Below are positions 24,992-32,117 of a DNA stretch of 48,495 nucleotides, piece after piece. Origin of the DNA: Gammaproteobacteria bacterium (GTDB lineage: Bacteria; Pseudomonadota; Gammaproteobacteria; Steroidobacterales; Steroidobacteraceae); NCBI GenBank assembly GCA_028293765.1, contig JAQGOG010000211.1, positions 1-48,495 of the forward strand, in the 5' to 3' direction. Under the pieces are notes generated by a model. It ran no database searches. It was not told the DNA's origin and saw only the letters and a program-made list of their open reading frames with translations. The position numbers and the translations under genes were made by a program. Each line of letters opens with the position of its first letter. The stretch's first letter is position 1.

Positions 24992-26395
24992 ATGGACGAG
25001 ACAACTGCGTTGCGTGCGGCATTTTTCGAATGGACCACGGGGTGGCGGGTCATCGTGACCGCGCTGGGTTTGCTGCTCATCCTTCTCTGGGGCTTTTTCG
25101 CCCTGAGACCCCTTTCCCGCGATGTACACAAGCGGGGCGCAAGGATCCAGGAAGGCAGGCGCGCGCAGCGTAAAGCCATCCGCCTGAAGAAAGCCTTTCG
25201 TGATCCGTCACTGACGCTCGCGAGCATTCGGATCTCGCCGCTCGATGAGGCCAAGCACTTCAAACTCATCGGCACGACCGGCACGGGGAAGTCGACCGCC
25301 ATCCGCGAGCTGTTGCGTTGTGCGCTCGAACGCGGCGACCGGGCCGTCATCACTGACCCGGACGGCGGTTATCTCATGTCCTTCCACGATCGTTATCGCG
25401 GCGATGTCCTCCTGAACCCTTTCGAGAAGTACTCGGTGAAGTGGGACCCGTTCGCGGAGATCCGTGAGCCATACGACGCCGATCAACTCGCCGGCGGCCT
25501 GGTTCCCTTGACTGAGGACTCTTCCGGGAGGGAATGGCGCGGTTACGCGCGTACCTTCCTGACCGCTGTCATACGGCGCTGCCATCAGTCAGGACAGCAC
25601 GATGCGGCTGAACTTTGGCGCCTGCTTGCCATTGCTCCCAGCACCGAGCTGCGGCCTATCGTCGCCGGTACGCCCGCGCAACCGTTCCTCGAGCCCGACA
25701 ACGCGCGCATGTTCGGTTCGATCCGTTCGGTCGCGGGCTCAGCGGCCGCGGCGCTGGCGTACGTCAAGGACCAGCGGGCACTGCCGTTCTCGGTGCGGGA
25801 CTGGGTGCGGTCGGGGCGGGGCGTGTTGTTCATCCCTTACAAGGCCGCTCAGATCGCGGCGCTGCGGTCGATCATCGCCACTTGGATGCGGTTGGCGATC
25901 TTCGAAGCAATGAGCAATCCCGAGGAGGACCAGCGTCTGTGGTTCGTAGTCGACGAGCTCGATGCGCTTGGAGCGATTGACGGACTCAAGGACGCCCTTG
26001 CCCGGTTGCGCAAATTCGGGGGGCGTTGCGTGCTCGGATTTCAGTCCATCGCGCAGGTGTCCAGCACCTATGGCGCGGGTGAGGCGCAGACAATCATCGA
26101 GAATTGCGGTAACACGCTGGTCCTACGGTGTTCGGGTAGCGAAAACGGCGGCACGTCGCGTTTCGCCTCGCGGCTCATTGGCGAGCGCGAAGTCATTCGC
26201 AGGCAGACCTCTCGCGGTCGTGATCGGGAGGGGTTCTTCGCCGCTCGTGGTTCGCGTCGCTCGACCAGCGTCAGCGAACAACACGTGACGGAAGCCGCCG
26301 TCATGCCGTCGGAGCTCGAGCAACTGCCCGACCTCACCGGTTACCTCAAGACAGCGTCCTCGAGAGAGTGGTTGCGCGTGGCCTTCTCTCGTTAA
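24992..26395 (+). CDS. VirD4/TraD-type type IV coupling protein
   Basis: This 467-residue protein has an N-terminal transmembrane helix (VIVTALGLLLILLWGFFAL), then a RecA-like DNA-pumping ATPase with Walker A GTTGTGKST (residues 94-102). Walker B is FVVDELDAL, with acidic D321-E322. The FKLIGTTGTGKSTAIRELL, DPDGGYLMSF and LRKFGGRCVLGFQS segments match the TraD/TrwB branch of coupling proteins. It would bring the relaxase-DNA complex to the VirB channel. It is shorter than Agrobacterium VirD4 and closer to TrwB in size. It starts 4 bp after the coiled-coil gene and ends 39 bp before the relaxase gene. Confidence 0.9.
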   Translation: MDETTALRAAFFEWTTGWRVIVTALGLLLILLWGFFALRPLSRDVHKRGARIQEGRRAQRKAIRLKKAFRDPSLTLASIRISPLDEAKHFKLIGTTGTGKSTAIRELLRCALERGDRAVITDPDGGYLMSFHDRYRGDVLLNPFEKYSVKWDPFAEIREPYDADQLAGGLVPLTEDSSGREWRGYARTFLTAVIRRCHQSGQHDAAELWRLLAIAPSTELRPIVAGTPAQPFLEPDNARMFGSIRSVAGSAAAALAYVKDQRALPFSVRDWVRSGRGVLFIPYKAAQIAALRSIIATWMRLAIFEAMSNPEEDQRLWFVVDELDALGAIDGLKDALARLRKFGGRCVLGFQSIAQVSSTYGAGEAQTIIENCGNTLVLRCSGSENGGTSRFASRLIGEREVIRRQTSRGRDREGFFAARGSRRSTSVSEQHVTEAAVMPSELEQLPDLTGYLKTASSREWLRVAFSR

Positions 26396-26434
26396 GCGCA
26401 TGACTGTTCCAGGGACAGGTGAGGATCAGGCGGC

Positions 26435-27544
26435 ATGGCCATGTTTCATATGGAGATTCAGCCGATACAGCGCAGCGCCGGCCGACAAGCCACTGCCGCT
26501 GCTGCCTACCGCTCAGGCGAGCGTATTCGCGACGAGCAAACCGGTGAGCTGCACAATTATTCGCGCCGTAAGGATGTGTTACACACCGAGATTTTCCTCC
26601 CCGCGAAAGTCGACGCATCGCAAATGGAGTGGGCGCTCGACCGGGCCACGCTTTGGAATGCCGCGGAGGCAGCGGAGAAGCGCTCCAATTCTCGCGTTGC
26701 GCGTGAGTATCAGGTGTCTCTGCCTTCTGAGCTGGCACCCTCTCAGCGTCTCGAGCTGGGACGGAAGTTTTCGCAGGAACTGGCTGATCGTTACGGCGTA
26801 GCCGTCGATCTGGCGATCCACGAGCCCCGGGCAGGCGGCGATCCTCGCAACTTCCACGCGCATCTGTTGACGACCACGCGCGAAGTTACGCCTGCCGGTC
26901 TCGGCGCGAAAATGGGCATAGACATGCAGTACCGCGAACGGCTGAAAGGCGGACTTCCGAGCGGGCGCGCCGAGTTCTTCGCGCTAAGAGAGCGATGGGC
27001 TGTTCTCACTAACGATGCTCTGCGAGAGGCTAATATCGAGGCGCGAGTCGATCACCGCACGCTGCGAGCTCAGGGTATTGACCGTGAACCGAAGCCGTTC
27101 ATTCCGATCGGCGCCTACAAAATGGAAAGGAGCGGCGTTCGCAGCCCGGTCGCGGAGCGGTTGCGTGAGGATTACCGAGCCAGGGTGCAGGCACGCGAGG
27201 AACGCGCGGTTGAACGCGCGCGAACCAAACAGGCTACCTCACCGGTCATTGAGAGGGGCATACGTCCTTGGAAAGTCGACGAAAGCGCACGTAAGGCCGT
27301 GGAGGCTTGGCGGCGCTATCGGCAGGAGCAGTCCCAAAGGGATTCCGAAACGGGCCAGAGTGATGCCCAACGTGCCGTGGAGGCTTGGCGGCGCTACCGG
27401 CAGGAGCAAGCTCAAAAGAATCCTCAAGAGACCCAAAGTCGCGAACGCAATCGAGGGCACGATCAACAGCGTGCCGACGTTGGCGATGGCGGCAACGCCG
27501 AGCCTGCAGACACGCGTCGGCGGGACAATGACTATGGGTTGTGA
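26435..27544 (+). CDS. MobA/MobL family (MOBQ) relaxase
   Basis: This 369-residue protein has the MobA/MobL N-terminus (IQPIQRSAGRQATAAAAYRS) and the metal-binding HUH-type motif DPRNFHAHLLTTT, with H141 and H143. It also has the conserved ARVDHRTLRAQGIDREP segment that ends the relaxase core near residue 225. The likely nucleophile Tyr is in AAAYRSGE (Y26), as in other family members. The C-terminal third is charged and contains two copies of a KAVEAWRRYRQEQ repeat 26 residues apart; no primase or helicase domain is attached. The start may also be ATG 26441. It nicks the origin of transfer and leads the DNA strand through the T4SS. No oriT was identified nearby. Confidence 0.9.
   Translation: MAMFHMEIQPIQRSAGRQATAAAAYRSGERIRDEQTGELHNYSRRKDVLHTEIFLPAKVDASQMEWALDRATLWNAAEAAEKRSNSRVAREYQVSLPSELAPSQRLELGRKFSQELADRYGVAVDLAIHEPRAGGDPRNFHAHLLTTTREVTPAGLGAKMGIDMQYRERLKGGLPSGRAEFFALRERWAVLTNDALREANIEARVDHRTLRAQGIDREPKPFIPIGAYKMERSGVRSPVAERLREDYRARVQAREERAVERARTKQATSPVIERGIRPWKVDESARKAVEAWRRYRQEQSQRDSETGQSDAQRAVEAWRRYRQEQAQKNPQETQSRERNRGHDQQRADVGDGGNAEPADTRRRDNDYGL
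27296..27408 (+). repeat. 35-bp direct repeat within the relaxase gene, 78-bp period
   Basis: A 35-bp sequence (27296-27330) recurs at 27374-27408 with a single T/C change. The 78-bp period is 26 codons, so frame is preserved, and it encodes a duplicated AVEAWRRYRQEQ helix in the relaxase tail. Confidence 0.85.
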
Positions 27545-28214
27545 TGCCGGAGCGTTGACAGCGCGCTCCTCTGATCGCTTTGTCCCGGCGATCCGCAACG
27601 TCCTGTTTTGCTCGTGCTACGTCTACTCGCCACGGGGAGACGGTATAGCTTCCGAGAGTTCACGGCTGCTGTGCCTCAAGTTGAAATCGAGCGACTCCGG
27701 ATGGTTGCCGAGTTTGGTACGGGAGGTCTACGAGCAAGGGCTTCGACGTGGAGCATTCGACGGGTTATTCGGGAAGGAAGTGGTCCTCGTTCCCGTGCCT
27801 GGCAGCGCGCCCTCGGCGGGAGCGCCGTGGGCCGCCGAGCGACTCGCCGTCGCCTTGCATGGCATAGGACTTGGGAAATCGGTTTGGCGAGGCGTCAGGC
27901 GCCGTTTCGCCGTCCGAAAATCCGCGACCGCGCTCAACGCCGAGCGGCCGACCGTACAGCAGCACTACCAGTCATTTTCCGTGGAGAGATCGCACATCGC
28001 ACCGGAACGGATTGTCCTCGTAGACGATGTCATCACCAAAGGAAGGACGATCCTCGCCGCCGCTGCGCGCTTGCACGAAGCGTTCCCTAACGCGGACATT
28101 CGCGCATTTGGGCTGGTCCGAACCATGGGGTTCCTGCCCGAGGTGGTCCACCTCATGGAGCCGTGTCAGGGCTTCGTAAGATGGGCGGGAGGCGATGCTC
28201 GCAGGGACCCTTGA
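27534..28214 (+). CDS. ComF-like phosphoribosyltransferase
   Basis: This protein of about 226 residues has a PRPP-binding loop IVLVDDVITKGRTILAAA and an upstream VVLVPVPGSAPSAG strand-loop. The N-terminal part has a CSCYVYSPRGDG segment and a LKLKSSDSGWLPSLVREVYE helix. This resembles the ComF/type I phosphoribosyltransferase layout, though the four-cysteine zinc finger of ComF is absent or reduced. ComF-like proteins take part in DNA uptake in competent bacteria, while others are nucleotide salvage enzymes; neither role is proven here. The start overlaps the relaxase stop by 11 bp (27534-27544), so the gene belongs to the conjugation operon. ATG 27528 is an alternative start. Confidence 0.75.
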   Translation: MGCDAGALTARSSDRFVPAIRNVLFCSCYVYSPRGDGIASESSRLLCLKLKSSDSGWLPSLVREVYEQGLRRGAFDGLFGKEVVLVPVPGSAPSAGAPWAAERLAVALHGIGLGKSVWRGVRRRFAVRKSATALNAERPTVQQHYQSFSVERSHIAPERIVLVDDVITKGRTILAAAARLHEAFPNADIRAFGLVRTMGFLPEVVHLMEPCQGFVRWAGGDARRDP

Positions 28215-28239
28215 CTGCGACCTGTTCGGGCCGTTGCCG

Positions 28240-29070
28240 CTACGGCAGGGTGAGGTTGTAACTCAGCATCGCGCCGCCCTCGACGGGGACAACGGTCAGC
28301 GCCGAAACCACCGAGTTGCCGTTCGTGTGGTAAGTCCGGTGCATCACGAAGCTTGCCGTGGACGCGCCCAGAGCGGCGCCGGCTACCGTATCGGACAGCC
28401 AGTGAGCGTTGTGCTTGAGCCGCTCGTAGCCTGTAAAACCGGCTATGCCGTAACCGACGAAGCGCCGCACCCAGCGATACTCGTCATTCCCCGACTCGGC
28501 CAGCACGGTGCCGATGGCGAACGCCGCCGCGGCGTGTACCGAGGGAAAGGAAGAGCCGCTCTTGCGCCAGCTGTTGGGGTCACTGGTCTGATCGGGACGC
28601 TGGCGGCCGGCGGCGTACTTCAGGCCATAGCTGGTGACCGTGCTCAGGCCAGCCGCTTCCACCATTGCCCACGCCTCTTTGCGTCCATCGTTGTCGTCGA
28701 TCAGGTTCGCGAACAGCCAGGTGCCGGCCACAGCTGCGGCGGCCGGTAGAGCATCCGGCAGATCTTTGGTGTTGGTGCTGAGCGGGGGCTTCAAGTCCTT
28801 GGTGAAATGGGTGCGCACCTGCGTGTCGTAGTGATGGGCCGCGGCGATGGCCGCGAGCGATCCTCCGAAGTACGCCCAATCCCTGGCGTCCCAGTGCAGC
28901 GGTGCGGTGTAATAATCCTTGATGTCGAGCAGGAGGCCGTTGGGCTTGCGTTCCTCAGTCTGTTCGACCGCTGCGGCGGTGTCCTGCGCCTGTGCCGACA
29001 CAGTGGCGGAGCTCAATATGAGACCCACTGTCCCCAGTACGATCGCCCATTGTCTTTGTAGCTGTCGCAA
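28240..29070 (-). CDS. PAP2 superfamily phosphatase with signal peptide
   Basis: This protein of about 276 residues has an N-terminal signal sequence (WAIVLGTVGLILSSATVSAQ) and the three PAP2 phosphatase motifs: KYAAGRQRP, SSFPSVHAAAAF and GYERLKHNAHWLSDTVAG. Members dephosphorylate lipid phosphates or undecaprenyl pyrophosphate in the periplasm; some bacterial versions with a glycine-rich C-terminal beta region act at the outer membrane. The start is uncertain: TTG 29070 lies 7 nt after the stop of the upstream peptidase gene with AGAGGGAAG just before it, while ATG 29115 would overlap that gene by 38 bp. Either way the two genes are translationally linked. Confidence 0.8.
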   Translation of the reverse strand: MRQLQRQWAIVLGTVGLILSSATVSAQAQDTAAAVEQTEERKPNGLLLDIKDYYTAPLHWDARDWAYFGGSLAAIAAAHHYDTQVRTHFTKDLKPPLSTNTKDLPDALPAAAAVAGTWLFANLIDDNDGRKEAWAMVEAAGLSTVTSYGLKYAAGRQRPDQTSDPNSWRKSGSSFPSVHAAAAFAIGTVLAESGNDEYRWVRRFVGYGIAGFTGYERLKHNAHWLSDTVAGAALGASTASFVMHRTYHTNGNSVVSALTVVPVEGGAMLSYNLTLP

Positions 29071-29077
29071 CTTCCCT

Positions 29078-30835
29078 CTACCCCTGTGCCGGTGCGGCGG
29101 ACGCAAGCAATTCATCAACACGAAAGACCGGATACAGATTGTACCGGGCATCCCAGGACGAGTGACGCCGCAAGAAGAACTCCAGGCGTGCGCTCGGGCT
29201 CGCGGCGAAGACCGCATCCTCCCGCAATCGGCGTGCGAATTCTGCTTGCAGCTCCGGGCTCCTTTCGAGCATTTCGCGCGCGATTTGTTCCGCGACGTAC
29301 GGCTCCATGTGCTCTTTTTGCTCGAAGCACGCATTGAAGAAGCCCCAGGCGGCGAACGAGTCCGGCGCCTGCGGTTCCAGCAAGGCCATCAACAGACGCG
29401 ACCGCGGCTGTGCAATTGGTACGAACAGGGCTCCGGCGGCGATATCGTGGGTCTCGCGGGCCCAATCGCCTTCGAGGCTCGCTCGCATGCGCCCCTCGAA
29501 GGGAGCCGTCGAGAATGCCACCCGTGTCGCGCGAAACACCTGCGCCCGAACTTTGTCCACGAGGGCTCGAACGGGCTCGAACGAAATTCCATGCAACGCC
29601 AGCTTCGCACCGATCTCCCGCGCGTAGCCCGGCGGTACTACGTAGCCGCCCAGCGGCGCCTGCACGACAAGCGAGGCCTCCACGCGACCGCGATACGGTA
29701 CCTTCCAGATCTGCGGCGTGGTCGGATCGTAAACCGTGACCAGTTGCCCCGAGATCGGTGAGGGCTTGCGCGTATACGCATAGCCGCGAAATTCAATCAT
29801 CTCGGCGCTGTCCGCGTCCGGCTCCCGCGACGTTGCGCCCGCCGTGGCCGGCTCACGCCATCGAGAGGCGTAGTCGAGTGTTACATTCGAGCCGCCGATT
29901 CGGGCCGCTGCGGCGTCCGCGAGCCGTGCCTGTTCCTGCCATCTGGCGCCATGTGACCCGACGAGCTCCGCAAGCCCCACAATCGTGTTACGGGTCACGC
30001 GGATGCGCCTCGCGTAGTCCTTCCACGAGTGAGTTTCCACGAGAACCGTGAAACGGTTGCGTTGTGGAAAATATCCCGTGGAAAAGCGGGGCGAGTAGAC
30101 AGTCAGCAGAAATCCCGAGGACGGATCATCCGTCTTCGCGAGGTCCGGATAGAACGGCAGCGGCAGCGAGCCCTGCGCAGCGAGCTTGTCTATCAACGAA
30201 TCGCGCAGCTCACGGCCGCTGGCATAAAGCTGGGGATCGCCTTGATTGAGCGGCTCCGCCTGCAGCGAGATGTCCGGTTCGAAGTCCGCGCCGTCGGTCA
30301 CATGTATGTCGGCGCAGACGACGGGATCCCATTCGCGCAGCAGCCCGAGCATCGCCTGCATTTCCGGCGCGTCGGCCTTCATGTAGTCGCGATTCAGATT
30401 CAGGTTCTGCGCGGTGGTGCGCCAGCCCGTTTCCTCGGGGCCGTTCTGGTTCGGCCGGTTCCAGCGCCCGAAGCGGTCGTGTCCATCGACGTTGAACGCC
30501 GGCACAAAGAGAATGGCTATGCGATCGAGCACGCCGGGAGCCGCGGTCCCGCTCAGCAGCTCGCGCAGGGCGATGAATCCCCCGTCCTTGCCGTCACTCT
30601 CGCCAGGGTGGATGCCCCCTTGGATCATGAGCACCGGCACTTTGCGCGGATCGGAATGGGACACAATGAGGGCGAGCATCGGCCGTCCCTCCGCGGAACG
30701 CCCGAATTCGACGCATCGGACGGCGTTCGGCCACTGCAGCGCGAATGCCGCGCACAGGCGTTCGACCTCATCGGCTCGTCCGGTCGCGCGGAAGCCCGAG
30801 TCCTCCGCCACGGTCGTCAGGATCTGATCTGGCAT
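29078..30835 (-). CDS. M14 family zinc carboxypeptidase-like protein
   Basis: This 585-residue protein has the M14 zinc-binding sequence GGIHPGESDGKD (H76 and E79), followed by the third ligand H178 in CADIHVTDG. The active-site surroundings LNLNRDYMKADAPEM and VLVETHSWKDY are also visible, with catalytic Glu in the latter. M14 enzymes cleave C-terminal residues of peptides or cell-wall fragments. No clear signal peptide is seen, so the enzyme may be cytosolic or exported by an unclear route. The start is ATG 30835, as the open frame upstream does not look like protein. The gene is followed by the PAP2 gene. Confidence 0.85.
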   Translation of the reverse strand: MPDQILTTVAEDSGFRATGRADEVERLCAAFALQWPNAVRCVEFGRSAEGRPMLALIVSHSDPRKVPVLMIQGGIHPGESDGKDGGFIALRELLSGTAAPGVLDRIAILFVPAFNVDGHDRFGRWNRPNQNGPEETGWRTTAQNLNLNRDYMKADAPEMQAMLGLLREWDPVVCADIHVTDGADFEPDISLQAEPLNQGDPQLYASGRELRDSLIDKLAAQGSLPLPFYPDLAKTDDPSSGFLLTVYSPRFSTGYFPQRNRFTVLVETHSWKDYARRIRVTRNTIVGLAELVGSHGARWQEQARLADAAAARIGGSNVTLDYASRWREPATAGATSREPDADSAEMIEFRGYAYTRKPSPISGQLVTVYDPTTPQIWKVPYRGRVEASLVVQAPLGGYVVPPGYAREIGAKLALHGISFEPVRALVDKVRAQVFRATRVAFSTAPFEGRMRASLEGDWARETHDIAAGALFVPIAQPRSRLLMALLEPQAPDSFAAWGFFNACFEQKEHMEPYVAEQIAREMLERSPELQAEFARRLREDAVFAASPSARLEFFLRRHSSWDARYNLYPVFRVDELLASAAPAQG

Positions 30836-30887
30836 AAGGGGAAGGATTCTACGGGAATTCGACCTGCGCCGGGGTCGCGAGTCCGCT

Positions 30888-32078
30888 TTAAAAAGCGGTG
30901 CGTTTGCCCCGCAGATCCGCAAGATCCGTTTCGCAAAAAAGGCGGATGCGCTCGCAGGCCACGTCAATCGTCGCTTCATCAGTAGCGAAACAGACGCGCA
31001 CGAAGTGAGCGGTCTGGCGCCCGAAGGCGGCTCCGTCCAACACGGAAACCTTGCGGCGCGCGTACAACGCGCGCATGAACTCATATCCGGACAGGCCGGT
31101 GGCGCTCACGTCGACCAACATGAACATGCCCGCCTGCGGAGCGGAGGCGCGAATGCCCGAAATTCCCCGCAGGCCGGCGACGAAACGTGCGCGCCGGACA
31201 TCGCAATACTCCCGGATGCGCCGTTCCGCCTCCGGCGCGATCGACAATGCGGTGAGCGCGGCGTCCTGGATGAAGCCGGGGAGGCCGAAGAGCATGCACA
31301 TGGACAACGCCTCGGCGTGTGCGGCGAGCTCGCGGGGCCCCACGAGCCAACCGGCACGAAATCCCGGCATCGAATGCGATTTCGACAGGCTGCCGACCGT
31401 CACGACGCGATCGGGCAGGTGGGCGGCGAGGCTGGGAACGCGTCCGCCGGGCGCCAGCCCCGCATAGACCTCGTCCGAGACGAGCCAGAGGTCATGTTGG
31501 CGCGAGAGCTCGGCGATGGTGGCGAGCTCCGACTCACTCAGGATGACGCCGCTGGGATTGTTGGGCGTCGCCCAGAAGATGACCCGTGTACGGGGCGTGA
31601 TGAGTGCTTTGAGCGCGTTCAGATCCGGTCGAAGCCCCGGCCCCGTGGGTGCTCGCACCAGGCGTGCCCCGGAGACTTCGATGGTTGCCGGATAGGTCGG
31701 GTACATAGGGTCGAACGTGATGACTTCATCACCCGGACCCGCCAGGCACAGCGATGCGACAAACAGCGTATTTTGCGCTCCGGCGAAAAATACGGCGTTT
31801 TCGGGTCCCACAGGCTGGCCGGTGCGTGCTGTGTGAGCTTTGGCGATCGCTTCCCGAAGCGCGTTCCGCCCCGGTGCGGGAGTGTAGTGCGTATCTCCGG
31901 ATCGGAGCCGCTCTACGGCTCGCTCTATGACCGCCGCAGGCGTGGCGATATCCGGATCGCCGATGCTGAGAATGATTACGTCCTCACCGCGGTCGCGTGC
32001 CGCGGCGGCTTCGTAGTGGGTAAGCCAGGCGTCGGCACCCTCGCCACTGATCCGCTCTACGAGAGAAGAAAACTTCAT
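30888..32078 (-). CDS. aruH: arginine:pyruvate transaminase-like class I aminotransferase (AruH-like)
   Basis: This 396-residue fold-type I aminotransferase has its PLP lysine at K233 in SLSKSHSMPGFRAGW, and ATPNNPSGVIL and SDEVYAG before it. The N-terminus (MKFSSLVERISGEGADAW...) resembles Pseudomonas AruH, which transfers the alpha-amino group of arginine to pyruvate, giving 2-ketoarginine and alanine. The divergent neighbour is an AruI-like 2-ketoarginine decarboxylase, the next enzyme of that pathway, which supports the assignment. Substrate specificity is inferred from context, and other amino acids are possible. ATG 32078 is only 39 bp from the start of the divergent gene. Confidence 0.8.
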   Translation of the reverse strand: MKFSSLVERISGEGADAWLTHYEAAAARDRGEDVIILSIGDPDIATPAAVIERAVERLRSGDTHYTPAPGRNALREAIAKAHTARTGQPVGPENAVFFAGAQNTLFVASLCLAGPGDEVITFDPMYPTYPATIEVSGARLVRAPTGPGLRPDLNALKALITPRTRVIFWATPNNPSGVILSESELATIAELSRQHDLWLVSDEVYAGLAPGGRVPSLAAHLPDRVVTVGSLSKSHSMPGFRAGWLVGPRELAAHAEALSMCMLFGLPGFIQDAALTALSIAPEAERRIREYCDVRRARFVAGLRGISGIRASAPQAGMFMLVDVSATGLSGYEFMRALYARRKVSVLDGAAFGRQTAHFVRVCFATDEATIDVACERIRLFCETDLADLRGKRTAF

Positions 32079-32117
32079 GCGAAGACTTTGCGTGCGTTGT
32101 GCCAGTATTGCAACCGG

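Larger units (their letters stand above)
14964..28214 (+). mobile_element. conjugation module: ssb, VirB2-B11 T4SS, coupling protein, MobA/MobL relaxase
   Basis: Fifteen consecutive plus-strand genes encode all core parts of a VirB/VirD4-type conjugation apparatus except VirB1. They are tightly packed, with stop/start overlaps at virB3-virB4, virB7-virB8, virB9-virB10, virB10-virB11 and relaxase-phosphoribosyltransferase. All reading frames are intact. No integrase, excisionase, partition gene or att duplication was found in the window, and the flanks look chromosomal. It may be one arm of an integrative and conjugative element, an integrated mobilisation remnant or a domesticated secretion system. 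Coordinates span first to last gene only; the true element ends are unknown. Confidence 0.75.

Noticed and set aside
14964-28214. Origin of transfer, integrase, att sites or toxin-antitoxin genes of the conjugation module
   Set aside because: I looked in the flanks and gaps and saw no integrase motif, direct repeat or nick-region pattern that I could defend. Absence by eye is not proof.
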